A DNA stretch of 64,000 nucleotides, taken from positions 1 to 64,000 of the forward strand of contig JAMKCH010041555.1 of NCBI GenBank assembly GCA_023653785.1, given 5' to 3'. The notes below the pieces were generated by a model that saw only the letters and a program-made list of their open reading frames with translations, was not told where the DNA came from and made no database searches. The stretch comes from Ophioderma brevispina. Taxonomy: Eukaryota > Echinodermata > Ophiuroidea > Amphilepidida > Ophiodermatidae. A program made the translations under genes and the position numbers. Position 1 is the first letter of the stretch, and every line of letters starts with the position of its first letter. Shown here one piece after another: positions 34,031 through 47,245 of this stretch.

Positions 34031-35590
34031 ACAAACTCTATACATTTCGTTTAATTGAATTCGTTAAAAGTCCAAGTAAAGAAAGAAAAATATTTCAACA
34101 TATCAAAACGAACCATACAGTACTACAATCAATGCCATTATTTTATATAATGTCTGAAAATTGCAGGAGAATTATCTTTATTGACTGCTAGGTGGCGGCA
34201 ACGACATTACTGTTTCCATTCATTGTGTACCGAGCATGTTTTTGGCAGATTTTGAAAAGCATGTGAACCGTAACTCGCATACCATTGCTTTTTGTTATTT
34301 TCTATAGACATGTTAAAGATATTGATTTGACAGGTGCAAGATGGATTAACACCTCAACTGTGCGTAGTAGTTACGGGGGGAATTACCTGCAATAGAATTG
34401 GGTTTATTATTGGTAAATTAAAATTATGTACATTATAAAATCTAAATTCTTTTCAAAACATGTAGAATTGATTTGTGATATGAGTTCGTTTTATGTTTGA
34501 ATATGGTTTTCTTTGCTCTACCCATGTGTTATAAAGAAGTTTATTTATGGCGTGCTTTGATACAAGGATATCACATAGACTAATTCGTCTAAGTGTTATT
34601 TTATCATCATACTATCTTGTAGAATATCACCGTGTTTATCATATCATATCTTATTATACAGCCAGTCATAAGCGATCTTGTGTCGTGAGAATTAAAATAT
34701 TCCTACGACCAGGAAAAAAATCTACATCGGCTAAATCCCGCTACTCTGGTGCATAATTTATCCTCGATATAGCTATCATGTGTATGGTGTTCAATTTGGG
34801 AGTATTTTATGTTAAGACTGTTTGCCAATCCTTTTATTTTGGTAAAATTTGAATATCCAGAATGTGTAGGCTTCGATCTTTTAATATATCTCAATTAACC
34901 GGGCGGTTGTTGTTTTGTTGTTTTTTCAAACAATAAGTAAGTCCGCTCTAAGTGAATTATAAAATTAATGGTATTAAAAGCTGACATTTCATGGCTCTCT
35001 CACATGTACCTCATTTGATTCTGTTAATCTCATTTAATATTTGTTTTGAAACAATGACACAATTTTTTAAATTATGTTTACCACTGTGTAATAAAGTGTA
35101 CATAACACTGATGATTTCTGTTTCTATTTTTGTTTAACTAGAATCACTGTTAATATTTCATTTTATGATACAACAGTATTATTCCAGTCTAGTCTGCAAG
35201 CTTTCAATATTAAAGGTTCCGGTTCATTTTATAATCGTACTTATTCTGTCACCATTGTCATTTGAAATTGAAATACTGAAGTGGTGGGCGCAATATGCAT
35301 GAATGTTGCTTAACACGGTTTTTACCGTAGCAACACTATTATTGATACGTCCAAGAGCATTTTAAAGACGGTGTTTTTAGACATTTAAGGTATGATCCAA
35401 GTATCATCTTATGAGTATTGGCATAGATCTGTCGTCTTAGTGATTTGAGTAACAATGTCATGAGTATTATGTGACACATCATTTTAAAAATCGTTTGGGA
35501 TTTTAATTCTGACATGCATGTGGATTAGATGTGGACGTTTTAATTCAAAAGCTTTTGACCAATGCATAAAATTGCCGTTATTTTTTTAAA
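34031..35590. other. Intergenic, nothing recognised
   Basis: AT-rich sequence with frames under 70 residues and no domain. No RNA gene was recognised. Confidence 0.35.
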
Positions 35591-35964
35591 TTAAAGGCAC
35601 TATCAGTGAGTTGCTAAATCAGAAAATCGAAAAAAATTATCAAAAATCAGATTTTTGCATGTCTGTAGCAAGCACAGGTATCCTAACATACCTACAAGTG
35701 ATATTACCAAAAGCAGCCTAATAAGGACAAAAGGGATATTTTAGTCATTACTGTCCCTACAGACACTTTATAGTAATACTACAACACGTAATTGAATGGC
35801 GATTCATATCTTTGAACACTGCTGTTTTCTTCCTTTTCTGTCAATTTTCAGGTGGAAAAATAACTTATGAGAATTCTATAGACTTATAATTCACTTTTAA
35901 GCTATTCCTGAAAATTTCAAATATTTTGACTCTTTCGGAATAGATCATTGATCGTGCCTTTTAC
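35591..35964 (+). mobile_element. TTAA MITE family 3, copy 1
   Basis: Starts TTAAAGGCACTATCAGTGA and ends CGTGCCTTTTAC, so the right TTAA is mutated. It carries AAATCAGAAAATCGAAAAA, GATATTTTAGTCATTACTGTCC and AACACTGCTGTTTTCTTCC. An inverted copy sits 407 bases downstream, so the two could pair as a large hairpin in a transcript. Confidence 0.75.
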
Positions 35965-36013
35965 AAAAATCTTACTCCGATAACATGCCAACCTTGAAAA
36001 ACTAACGCAACTA

Positions 36014-36075
36014 ACACACTGTAAACCATAGTGTTTAGGGTTCATGTTTGAATTTTTAAACACTGCAAAGTGTTT
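36014..36075. repeat. Short TGTTTAG-type palindromic fragment
   Basis: ACACACTGTAAACCATAGTG followed by AAACACTGCAAAGTGTTTAG. Vocabulary and CACTGTAAA end resemble the elements at 3845-4058 and 47246-47700. It lies between the two inverted family 3 copies. Confidence 0.4.
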
Positions 36076-36370
36076 AGATGAGATGGAAACTCAGCTAATA
36101 TATAGGACCATAACAACATGTCATAAGTTTTCCAGTACTGGCACGTACGCTATTGGCATGCCATTTTTGTTCTAAATACTTTGAGGTTTCTCTGGCATTT
36201 GTTGGCTATTGGGTATGCTATTCATGCTAATCACGGTTCTTTTGATGAAATTCCAACCTTTTCTGATGTCCCTCAGGACCCCCCTACCTTCCGTCTGAAA
36301 TCAGAAAATTAATATTTTGGAATTAGATTGTAGTTTCAATGCAATTCCAGAATACCCAACATTGAACCAA

Positions 36371-36731
36371 TTAAAGGCATTATTAGTAATCCACCCGAAA
36401 GAGTCAAAATATTTGAATTCTGCAGCACTAGCTTATAATAAGTGAAGAATAAGTCTGTAGAATTGTCATAAGTTATCTTTTCCAACTGAAAAATCTACAG
36501 AAAAGGAAGAAAACAGCAGTGTTCAGAGATTGTTCATCTCAATTCAATAAGTGGTTTGTAGTAAGTGTCCGTACGGACAGTAATGACCAAAGTATCTTTA
36601 TTATGTTGCTTTTGATCTTATAATTTGCAGTGTATGTTAGGATACCTATACTTGTTACAGACATGCAGAAATCTGATTTTGATGATTTTTTTTGATTTTC
36701 TGATTTATCAAATCACTGATGGTGCCTTTAA
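36371..36731 (-). mobile_element. TTAA MITE family 3, copy 2 (inverted)
   Basis: Reverse-orientation copy of 35591-35964, flanked by TTAA at 36371-36374 and 36728-36731. Ends are AAAGGCATTATTAG and GATGGTGCCTTT. Internal matches include GGAAGAAAACAGCAGTGTTC and GGACAGTAATGACCAAAGTAT. No coding capacity. Confidence 0.8.
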
Positions 36732-38803
36732 CCAACAAGAGTAAGATACTATATATGTTGGAATCGAATAGAGACTATGATAGTTATCATGTATGAAAAC
36801 TGAATACCAAGTATCATCATTAACAGAGATCCCAATTAACATAAGATTCGCGTGCGGTTAACATGAGATCTGTCATTCGCTTGTCCGCCCATCTCTTATG
36901 ATAATTTCATTGAAATTAGATGTGTTATACCACTCATTGATATTTACTGAATACAAATGGCAGGAATGACAGTGGATTTTTTTTAATGTTACATTGTTAT
37001 TGAGAAGATGATTTCTTAGAAACAAACAAACAAACAAACAATCAAAACCAAAGAATCTCGCCACCATAATTTCTACTGTGACAGCCACATTTGAACGTTT
37101 TCTGAAATGATAAATACGATCCAGTAGTATGAGACAAAAGATACAAAATCAATTAAAAATAAAAAAAAACAAAATATAACAGATGTCTCCTATACCAGTG
37201 TCACGGATGATCAGCATTAATTGGTTTGCCAAAAAAATGAAATTAACCTTTCTGACTGATGTATTTTAAGTCATCTTTCTTACAACTTGTGTGCAGCTGA
37301 TATCGATTTACGATTTAGATTTTAATTTGTGGTTAATTTGTTTTTTCGTTTTTATTCTTATTGAAATCAATGAGTAATCCCTATGTACATTATTTGATTG
37401 TGTTATGTAAGATGGGTCCGACGCGCTATGAATGGTTGAAATGAATGGTTGTTTTCCCCTTAATATGACTGCAAAAATACTAGAATAGTCAATTCCAGGG
37501 AGCCTGTAGCCGGTATAAATTTTTGTCTTTGTCACAGAGAGAAAAACTCTCTGTTTTCATGGCTAATGCACTTTCCTATGTATATATAAGTATATGTGGT
37601 TGTAAATTGAGCTCAACGAAACTCGAATAAGGGGCATAAAATTTTTTCATGGACTTCATGTTTCATATTTTATCATTCTCTTCTAACAGCAAAAATGCCT
37701 CTGTATATCACAGATGTGACAAAAGCGTACTGTAGGCTAAAAGTGCATATGCCATGATAACCGTGGTAAAATGACATAATTGACAGGTTTATGGTGGCAT
37801 CAAAACCTTGGTAATAGCCGTAAAAACCTTGGTAATAGCCGTTAAACGCATTCAACCAAGCGAACACATAAGATGTATGGAAAAAGGGTTGCCTTCACAT
37901 CTAGATTATTTAACCGTGGAAATGGAGATTCATCCATACATAACACACACGTGTACTGTTATAAATCTTTATAAGTTGTATTTGAAATCATTATCAGTGC
38001 ATGCATATCTAAGTCTTGATTTCTAGTCTATTAATGTGCTGTTCTCTGATTCATTTTAGTCTATTTTTTTCAAACTGAAATCAAAACGACGAGATATTTG
38101 TCGTAGTCTAGTGCCGCATTCCAAGCAACAAGTTTTAGTCCCTCTGACAAAAATCCTTACACAATTTTCTGCTTTTATTTTGACTTTTCGGTATTAAATA
38201 ATTATAAATGGAAACACTGTGAATGTACTTTTTGTTACTTCATAAATACCCCTTTTATCGTCAAACATCTGAATCGAGTCATCAATCATAACTTCAAAAA
38301 AGCAATTTTTCATTATTTTGAAATTGAAATTAAATCGTCATGGTTGTCCAATTTTCTCACGAGCTTCTTTTAATTTTAGCACTCAAACTCTGAAACCAGT
38401 TTAGTTACGGGGGCTGGTATATTTTCACAGTTTCAATTTACGGTCATTCAATTGTTAGCTTGAGATTAATAGCGGTAATGATAAAAGAACAAAAAGATGG
38501 GATTTTGACTTTTTTAGATATGCCCTGTATAAGATACCCGTTACACGACAGTTCCTTCATGCTTGGTTACGCGAACAAATGAGGGACTTAGCGTATTTAT
38601 TTAGGACAATAATACAGCACTTATTAAGACTAAACGAACCTTGAATTGCAGTTTAACTGACATAAGCCAACTTTCGATACTGTCACCTGCATGACACACG
38701 TAAAGTTAACCGAGAGAGGAAAGATATATATTTAGATAAAGATAAAATGAATTACCCCTATTCTCCCAAAGAGTATACCATCACGGCATTGTCTTATTGT
38801 GTT
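36732..38803. other. Intergenic with minor simple repeats
   Basis: Contains (ACAA)n at 37021-37040, an A-rich patch near 37155-37175 and a two-copy 22 bp duplication (AAAACCTTGGTAATAGCCGT) at about 37802-37845. Otherwise AT-rich with no recognisable gene. Confidence 0.4.
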
Positions 38804-40265
38804 AATACGACTTTATGATCTAAATACTATGAGGTTTTGTCTATCTTTCCGTTCTGTTCGTCTACGTCATCGTTGCGTTGGTAGCACACACACTGGATAT
38901 TCACTCCATAGTCAGCGGCACTAAATGTGCTCACACGGGGTTTCAATCTTCCAGTCAAATCAACTCTGTCTTCTTTTCTTTGCATACGCTGTCTTCCATC
39001 TTCCATATTGCATGAAATATATATTTGCTGTATTTGTTTTCTTTTGGACCTTCAGAATTGATCTTTTGCTTCACAAATCATCAGCTTTTCTCTAACATTG
39101 TTTTTTCCCCCGAAATAATATAATCTTAGTGTTAAATCATGACGCTTAAAGGCGTGATTGGAAGCGGATATAAACGAAAACTGCAACCTTAGACATGTTG
39201 AAGTTAGGGGAAATTAAAAGTACATTTCGTGATCCTAGCATCCTCTTTTTTATTTATGGTCCATTAGATATCTTCACAAAAAGATTATTTTTAATATTTT
39301 AGTTGATTCTGATGGTGCGTTTTGATGTTATGGGCAAATGTTTGTATTACAGGACCCCATAAACAATTGTGCTGTCATTTCTGTCCTCCTCCTCCTTATT
39401 CTCCTCTTCCCTCATTTGTTTAATTACCGAGATTGGCATTAAAAAAATAAGGACCGACCAAATTGGTGTCGCTTCAGTCTTGACAATATTCACTAACTTT
39501 TTCACCCGTGTTATAATTAAATATTGAGAGTGATATCAGTATAGTTTTGCATTAACCATGTTAACACATTTAATATGTGAGCAAATACGACTTTGTGATC
39601 TAAATACTTTGAGGTTTTGTTCATCTTTACGCTCTATTCGTCTACATAATCATTGCGTCAGTATCACACACACTGGATATTCACTCTATTGTCAGTGGCA
39701 CTACATGTAAAATGTGCTCACACGAGGTTTCAATCTTTTAGTCAAATCAAATCTATCTCCTTTTCTTCGCTTGTGCTCTGTTCCATCTCCGATATTGTAT
39801 CAAATATATTTGTACATTGTATTTTGTATTTAGAACCTTCAGAATTGATCTTTTGCTTCACAAATTTGTCTAGCCAACTTTATTTGGTGAAATAATGTAT
39901 GTACTATCTTTAGTCCATCACCACTTCAGTTCACAACTTTCACCAAAATCACCGCCACCGTCACCATTATCGCCACCACCTTCACTACCACATCATCGTC
40001 ATCATCGCCGATGATCGTCAATCGCCAGTGATCGTCATCATCGCTGATGATCGTCATCATTCATCGTCATCATCATAATACATTCTTATTACCGAGATTT
40101 GCATTAAGAAGTTATAGGTAAACTAGAGACCGACCAAATTGGTGTAGCTTCAGTCGTAGCAGTATTCACTAACTTACTTATCGATATTATTAATTTATTC
40201 TTATAAATATACAAAAGGGATATCAGAGTATTTTTGATTAACACATAATATGTGAGCACGAATGA
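38804..40265 (+). repeat. Tandem duplication, ~780 bp period
   Basis: Two diverged copies: 38804-39583 and 39584-40265. Shared blocks in order: AATACGACTTTNTGATCTAA, CACACACTGGATATTCACTC, ACCTTCAGAATTGATCTTTT, then GACCGACCAAATTGGTGT and TATGTGAGCA. Substitutions are common, so this is an older duplication than the 155 bp one at 33.7 kb. Confidence 0.85.
39930..40080 (+). repeat. CATCATCGTC/CACCGCCAC trinucleotide-like tract
   Basis: About 150 bases of CAC, ATC and GTC triplets (CACCACCTTCACTACCAC, ATCATCGTCATCATCG) inside the second copy of the 780 bp duplication. Absent from the first copy, so it arose after duplication. Confidence 0.85.
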
Positions 40266-40706
40266 TTACATAAAACATCTTATCCTTTGTGAACCGGCGT
40301 AGACAATGCTGAGAAAGGTTTCGCTAGGTTTAAATTAGAACACCGAATTTGTAATGTATCAGTTGTAATTATAGGTATCTTAGCAACATTCTTAAACAGA
40401 TGTGAAAAATAAGCCTTCATTGGATGAGGAGGGCCCGGGTTCAATTCGTTTAATTGAACCCAGGTAGTACGCGCTGCGATGAAGTTATTTTGAGGTTGAA
40501 GCGTCGCGTCAGACCGCGTTTTGCTACTTCCACGCGCGCCTGCCAACGTTGCGTCTTGGTGCGTATGATCGTTGCGGTCAGCGGGTTGTTCGATTTTAAT
40601 GGGTGATGGCAGTCCTTTCTTGTTTGTATTTAAGCCGTTAAAGTATCGCGAAATTGGTTAAGATGACCTTAAATGATAAAGCTGTTTAAGATGAGAATAA
40701 AGGTAT
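40266..40706. other. Intergenic with a small GC-richer patch
   Basis: An 88-residue - strand frame (40280-40546) has ordinary composition but no domain I recognise. A 25-base hairpin with arms GGGTTCAATT / AATTGAACCC lies at about 40436-40461. Confidence 0.3.
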
Positions 40707-40869
40707 TGATTTTGGAACCGGTACTCTCTTTATTTTCGACGATGAACCCGGCGACACATTATTTTTGCGTGGAAGAACTCGGCATCCGGGCTCGTTCTGC
40801 CACTTAAAATAAGTTATCGCATTGGTTTCAATTCGTGGTAAAAAGAGAGGTACCGGTTTCCCAAAATCA
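40707..40869. mobile_element. Short hairpin MITE with ~28 bp inverted ends
   Basis: TGATTTTGGAACCGGTACTC at the left is answered by GAGGTACCGGTTTCCCAAAA just before TCA at the right, total 163 bp. The interior (GAACCCGGCGACACATT) is GC-richer than the flanks. No target duplication was resolved. Confidence 0.55.
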
Positions 40870-41219
40870 TTACATTTATCTCTAAATTAAGATTTTGCTT
40901 TTTCTGGACCAGAATTCAACAGACCAGAGCTGCATAAAAACGACTTTTTATTGACTTGCTTTTCCACCCGTTGCAATGAGTCCAATGTGTTGTTGTTTAG
41001 AATTTCGCTGGTATAGTTTGAAGTAAATTCAAATCAACTGGTGCGTGGTTATGTGCATATGTTGCGAATACTGATCATTGGCAAAGTAAATAGACAATTT
41101 GGGGACCTTTCAAGAGAAACGTTGCAACTTGTCACGTGTGTAATAATCATTTGGCTATTTCAATGAAACCGGATAATCTTGAATAATCAATCATTACATG
41201 TTCCTCATGCAACCAATGT
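40870..41219. other. Intergenic, nothing recognised
   Basis: Short AT-rich interval with no supported feature. Confidence 0.35.
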
Positions 41220-41775
41220 AGCACTTTTTACTTTGTCTTTCTTTTCTTTCTTTCTTTCTGCTTTCTTTTCTTTCTCCGTCTTTCTCTTTGTTTTCTCTTC
41301 TTTTTCTCTCCCTCTCTCTCTGCTTCCCTATTTCCCTTTCTTTCTCTTTTTTGTCTCTCTCTGTGCCTTTATCTTTCTGTCTTTCCCTTTGTTTTCTCTA
41401 TCTGCTGTCTTTTTGTTTTTGTTTATCCGTTTCTTTTATGTTTTTCTTGTTCTGTCTCTCTCTCTTTCTCTCCGCCTTATTTTCTGTTTTTGTTTGTCTT
41501 TGCGTTTTCTTTGTTCATCCCTTTCACTTTTTCTCTATCCACCTTTCTCTGCCTTTCTCCTTTTTCTTTTTTCTTTTCTCTCTCTGACTTCCCCTCCTTT
41601 CTCTCTCCCTGTTTCTTCCTTTCCTTTTTATGTCTTTTGTCATACCTGGCACAGCCTTTCTTATCTCTGTTTTTCTTTCTCCCTGTTTTTTTTTTCGCCT
41701 TTCGCATTTTCTGTTTTTTTTTTCTCTTGCTTTCTTCGTCTTATCTTTTTTCTGTCCTTTTCCTCAATACAATAC
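41220..41775 (+). repeat. Pyrimidine tract (CTTT/TCTC)
   Basis: About 550 bases almost wholly C and T (TTTCTTTCTTTC, CTCTCTCTCTC). The 208-residue + strand frame and the lysine/arginine-rich - strand frame come from the strand bias and are not genes. Long pyrimidine/purine tracts can adopt triplex structures. Confidence 0.93.
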
Positions 41776-42049
41776 AAACCACAACACTTTAGGGAAATAA
41801 CATGATCAATCTTATACCAAAATAGCAAACAACAGCATAGTCTATGTTGGTTTCTATGTTGGTCCTATATTTGGTAATTTGGTATTTTGGAATTATGATG
41901 TTTACAATTGTCCCAAGAGAAATATGTAAATCTAGAACCAATATTGACCAAGTAATACAACTTCATCATGCAAATTCAATATACCATCGTCAACAAGGTT
42001 AAAATAACGATGGATACCAATAAAATTTAACACTTCAATATTTGTTTTG

Positions 42050-42245
42050 TATGTAATCTGCGCTACTGAAATCATGCTATTAGCATGTTTTCTGTGCTAC
42101 CAGAATCATGCTAGTGACATATAATTTGCGCTATCTGGAATCGTGCAATATATTATCTGCGCTACTGGAATTATGTTCTTATGTAATTATGCTATTTGCA
42201 TGTAATCTGCGCTACTGAAATCATGTTATTCCTGTAATCATGATT
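42050..42245 (+). repeat. Short tandem array, ~45 bp unit
   Basis: Four to five degenerate copies of GTAATCTGCGCTACTGNAAT followed by CATGCTATTN. Spacing varies between about 35 and 50 bases. Confidence 0.75.
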
Positions 42246-45200
42246 TATGAAACAAATACAATATTTTGCTATTTTGAAAAGGCAATTACCGATAAGCATG
42301 ATAAGCAATTATCAATACGAACCAATACTATACGGACAAAATTTGATAATGTAATTCAGTTATTCTCAAAGACACTGTGATAAACATGTGGCAGTTAAAC
42401 ACATTGTTATTCTAAAAAAAACCTTTTCACGATATTTGTTTTTACTTATTTGTAGATTCACGAAATCAGTAACGAAGAACATTATATCAAGTTAATATTA
42501 TTGATACACGAGAGTCCATTGCGATGAGGAAATATAATATAAACACGGTATTTCAAATTAAAATGAACCTTAAGAATTGAGCTTTATCTGTGAAACGTTC
42601 CAATTCATGCGCAAGAAAATACACAGGGGTTATATAGAGAGAATTAATTGTAGGTTTCATTGTATTGGTTTATTATGTATACACATACTGAAATTATAGT
42701 TCCCGTATACATGGTATTAAGTTTGAACAGATATTTCCAATTATATCTTCCCTCGCCCATAAAATCAACTTAATAAACTTTATTGTTGAGCCATGAAAGA
42801 TAACTCCACGCCTACCTTATCATAAATCTGTACATCCCTGACTGACTGAGTGACTGACTGGATGAATGACTGTTTGATTGACAGATATCACAACCAGGTG
42901 TGAGGATCTTTACAAAAAAACGACTTTTTAACGAGAATGGAACGACCGACCTTGGAGGGTAATTGGCCTCCACTGTTACTTTGTGCATTGGTAGCATTTC
43001 TTAGACTTAAACACATAATAAGTATATTATATGCTTCACCCATCTGAAGATTTGTTTTTGTTTACTATTGAATTGGACTCTGTATACACATATCAGTACA
43101 TATTTATGTTATTTAGTAATTATACTATTTATACTGATATCATTAGCATCTATTTATGTTATTAAGTAATTATTTGGGTATGGTTTAGGATTATTCGTGT
43201 AGATATCTGTTGTTGCAGCTCTATTCACATATTGGATCTATGCCGAGAGGTGTAGATTCAACAAAGAGTCGCCAAATTAATGGCTTACTTTTGAAATCTG
43301 TTATAATATCTCTGTTAGAAAAAATCTTAAAAGTACGTAGGGGTGGGAATGATAGGTAGAATTTCTTGCGCTACATTATAACACGGGTGAACGTTGTTTA
43401 CTTTGATGCTATGAACATTTAATATATGTCACATCGTACAAATAACCATTGATGTTGCATTTAATTGGAAATGATGTGAGTATCTACCAGAATCAGGGAT
43501 TGCATGCCAAATTGGCTGATTAAGGGTTATTTGTTCAAGCAGGGAAAATTCAGGTCATGAAAATCTCCCATATATCTTATGGTATAGATGATTCTAGGCC
43601 AATGATCGTATTTTACGCAACTGCCTTTATAGCCTGAGTCCGTTATTGGTTAAAATACGCGCGCCCTATTTTTTTTTTCTCGGTACATTGAGGTTTGCCA
43701 TGCGCACGGTTGTATTTGGGGCACACCCCTCTCAAGAGTGGTTTAGCTTATAAACGTGGTTTGCATGTCTGGAAAATAATATCTTTTAGGTCCTGAAGAT
43801 AAAATTGACCTTAATCGGGTTCTTGAAGTTGTATGACTGTGTTTTTTTAATTTTAAAATAAATTGGTAACTTTGTTGAAGCGTAATCTTTTGTTTGAGAG
43901 CTAACTTCAGAGAAATTCACGGACCATAACCATGATAACATATAAGCGAATTAAAATGGCCTGCATTTGTAAATCGCTTTAAAACGTAACACAATTGTGG
44001 TCCGGTTTTGTTAATTTCAAAGACACCTTTCTGACTATACAACTATTGAATTGTGCTATTATCTTATTATACATCTTAATAAAACATGTAATTTGGTCCA
44101 TATAAAGTTATGAATAATTTGGCCAAATTGGGAAATTCTGCGGGGGAAATTCTGGGATGATTGGAGAAAAAAGCACTCCAGATTGACAACATGAAATCCA
44201 AAATGGAGGATGATGTGGTAAAGAAATGCCATTCCATAGTCACATAGAGGCAACTATATCCACGTTATTCTCGAATTCTCCCATTTGTGCCTGGTATCGT
44301 ATTTACACCCTTGGTCAGTTGATGACTGTCGAGTGTGCATTTATCCTTTAACAGCAAGTCGATGTGAAATATACCATGGACGAATAGACGCGAAAGTGTA
44401 TGGAATTGCGTATTTTCATGATATAACTGCGCCAGCAATATAATTCTTTTCACTTTCTTAAGGTCCATGGCCCGATCGCAAATAGCCTCGTCCCCAGAAG
44501 CCCTAGATTTTACCGGAAGTGGTCAACATTTTGGTATCAGAAGAAAGCTACTATTTTTCTCATTTACCCTATGAAATCTTAGAGCCAAAGGATGTTTGGT
44601 TTGGAAGTTATGAGCGAAAATGTGCCCCATTTTGGTCGACCAATATTATTTTACACAGTACTCTATGGGGCTTACAAAATCACGTTTTTAGCTCTCGCAT
44701 CAAAACGGATTTAAATATCGGTGCGAAATTTTACAGATGGGGTTTTGGAGTGAAGGCCAATCTATCAAGATGAAAACTTCATATCCTTAAATCGGGCCAT
44801 CCCCTTTTAACATTGTCTTTGTCAAGTTCTAGCAATGATTTAGACAGCTACACACGAATGCATAAGGCCCACGGGCCAGAATTCCGTGAGACTTTAATAT
44901 TACTACCATTGTAATTTCTGTTTGTACTACCCCTATCACCACGTGTCTCTGAAGCGACGGAGAAATTAGCAACTAAACAAAACTGTGTTGATTCTGCCCT
45001 GTGTACCATCATTGCACATCAGATGCACCCATCTTGAACTTATTATCAGATAATCATGAGCCCCTTAAGGATAATGTCAACGGAGGATATATTGAAACTT
45101 CAACATCTCAGTTATTCTTTTGAAAGGTTCTCAATATGCCTTAGTTAAAGACAATTGCATGGACAAACAATGCCTTAAGACGGTTGTCTTGTAGGTATAT

Positions 45201-45726
45201 AGAATTGTAAGTTGGGATCGTTGCATGCCAACGATATATAAAGAAAGTGAACTTTCTAAGACACTTTTACTTTTACTATACAATGCATTCTATCTTGCAA
45301 TTAGCTTGGATTTGTCCTATTGAGTCAATGTGATTACAATCAATGAGGTTAAACTCATTTGCTTGAAGTTTTCTTGTAAATGGGGTTCGAAAGCTGGTCA
45401 AGATATATGCGGTCAAATGGCCTACATTGATAATCTTCCAAATGAAATAATTTCGAGGCTCATTTAACTCAAACTATTAACCAAACTAACAGAATACCAG
45501 CAAATTCAATGACCGCCATTATCCCGACTGTAATAGTTTGCTTTATGGTAATGATTATAGCTTAACTGTAGAATTTTTGCCGTTTCCAATTTACTGAACG
45601 ATTATAATGGAGTTTGGAGGGTTTTAACCGTGACACCATTATGATCACAGGGTCTCTCAAATATAAATACAGCGGGCAGTCATGTTTTTTTTCATACCCT
45701 GCTTGATTTAGAGGTCTCATTTACAG
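42246..45726. other. Intergenic, nothing recognised
   Basis: About 3.5 kb of AT-rich DNA. It has a small GACT repeat at 42838-42872 and a duplicated TATTTATGTTATT.AGTAATTAT at about 43100 and 43150. Frames up to 84 residues (44519-44773) lack recognisable domains. Confidence 0.35.
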
Positions 45727-46050
45727 ATGTATTGTTGCGATTTCAACGGATTAACTGTGAAAATTGGATTGCAACAACCTTGCAGCGTGTCTCTTTGCAG
45801 GAGTCGGGTCACTGCCATTTTAAGTCTTGCTTTCAATACTTGTTCTCTAATACGACCAAGCAACTCATGGTGTTCATCATTTCACATCCCTGCCAGCAAG
45901 GCGCGAAGCTCTAAGGCAATGCGGGGACCCTCTTTGAGCCCGTCGCGTCCGGGCTGGATGATATCAAGAAACGGCTCGCCGCGGGTCTTTTGGGTGGATA
46001 AAACGCCCAAGTCGTGGATATGCTTTACAAAACATGCTAAGATACACTAG
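45727..46050 (-). pseudogene. Possible coding remnant, family unknown
   Basis: The - strand reads as protein-like sequence in one frame with one internal stop. Upstream of the stop are HIHDLGVLSTQKTRGEPFLD and IIQPGRDGLKEGPRIALELR; after it come EHHELLGRIREQVLKARLKM and AVTRLLQRDTL. The first part (45905-46030) is clearly GC-richer than the surrounding DNA, as coding DNA often is. There is a plausible 3' splice site (TTTTGTAAAG) before it, but no matching exons were found nearby. I do not recognise the family. A decayed exon, retrogene piece or transposon ORF are all possible, as is chance. Confidence 0.3.
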
Positions 46051-47245
46051 CGGTTTGGATTCAATTTTTCTTTTAAAAAAACACAGTGCAACAGGACCAA
46101 AAGGCCGACGGTAAATTGGCTCCCTTAAGGTAGATTTATTAGTAGTGTACCGCTAAAATTAAGCGAGCATGCACGACGGGGAAACAAATTCACTTGTAGA
46201 CAGTTTCTGAGTTTTCATGAAACTTGCTAGAGGAGGGGAAATATGGTGCTTTAGGCACAATCATGAATGTATTATTGAACCAAAGGGCAATAATTTTGCA
46301 AATGAAATCCTGCCAAGAAATCCCGTGTACTTTATCCAAACTTAGCCCGAGCGGCATCGGTGCAGTTATTTTGCTTCAAGCTGGCTTTTCTTTTGCCAAC
46401 TAAACTGTATTAAAACACAACGATATGTAGGTGCCTTTGGTGAACTGATTTGCACGGGGCATTAGACACCGCGGAAGCCTCCTAGATAGACAAGATTGTA
46501 ACTAAATTGAAATTCACGCTAGAAACAGCAACAATAAAGTGAAAATCTCACTGGTCTATGACAGGGAAAACATGATCCAAAGTTAGACATTTCAAATTGT
46601 ACATATCGGTTTGTAAAAGACAGCTTTATAGTTCATTAGGCACGTTGCAAAAGGCCTGATGCGGTTTTACACTTTCAATTACCTTCCAACATGCAACAAT
46701 CCGTCGGCTTTGAAATAAATCTCATTTCGAAAGTGACAGTTTAACAATCATATATGCCCGTTTCAGGCATTTCTTCAAAAAGAATCCAACCTTTACAGTA
46801 AAAATAGTCAGAACGGCGAGTTTAACGTGTTATTAATTATGTGCTTAATAATACCTTAAGTCCTTGATTCTACTAAATAAGGTGCACTGATATCGTATAA
46901 TCCAGACCTATAGTGTTAAAACGTGTGAATAAATTCAGGGAAGTTTATTTTTAACCCAAATTTATGACAACATTAAGCACTGATTTTATGAAAAAACTTC
47001 GAACAATTCCTAGTAATTGGTAGTCTTGAAACATACTTTTTGTATTGAGTCTTTGTTAATAATTGTAAGCTAGCATGAATATGTGCTGGGATGCTATTTT
47101 TAAACCCACGCAAATGCCTTTATGTCATGATCTGTGTACTTAGTCCGGGGAGAGATATTTTTTCATCATAGCGAAACTACCTCAGAGTCACTGGCGAAGT
47201 TCACGATCTGTCATGCCTTGATTACTTGTAATGAACAGTTGTCTG
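46051..47245. other. Intergenic, nothing recognised
   Basis: AT-rich. No open frame, RNA gene or bounded repeat was seen. Confidence 0.35.

Noticed and set aside
40430..40470. tRNA or tRNA-derived SINE suggested by GGTTCAATTC
   Set aside because: The match to a B box is part of a local hairpin. No A box at the right distance and no cloverleaf on either strand.
41179..41805. 208-residue open frame, one of the longest in the window
   Set aside because: It spans a pyrimidine tract with extreme composition and has no ordinary protein sequence.
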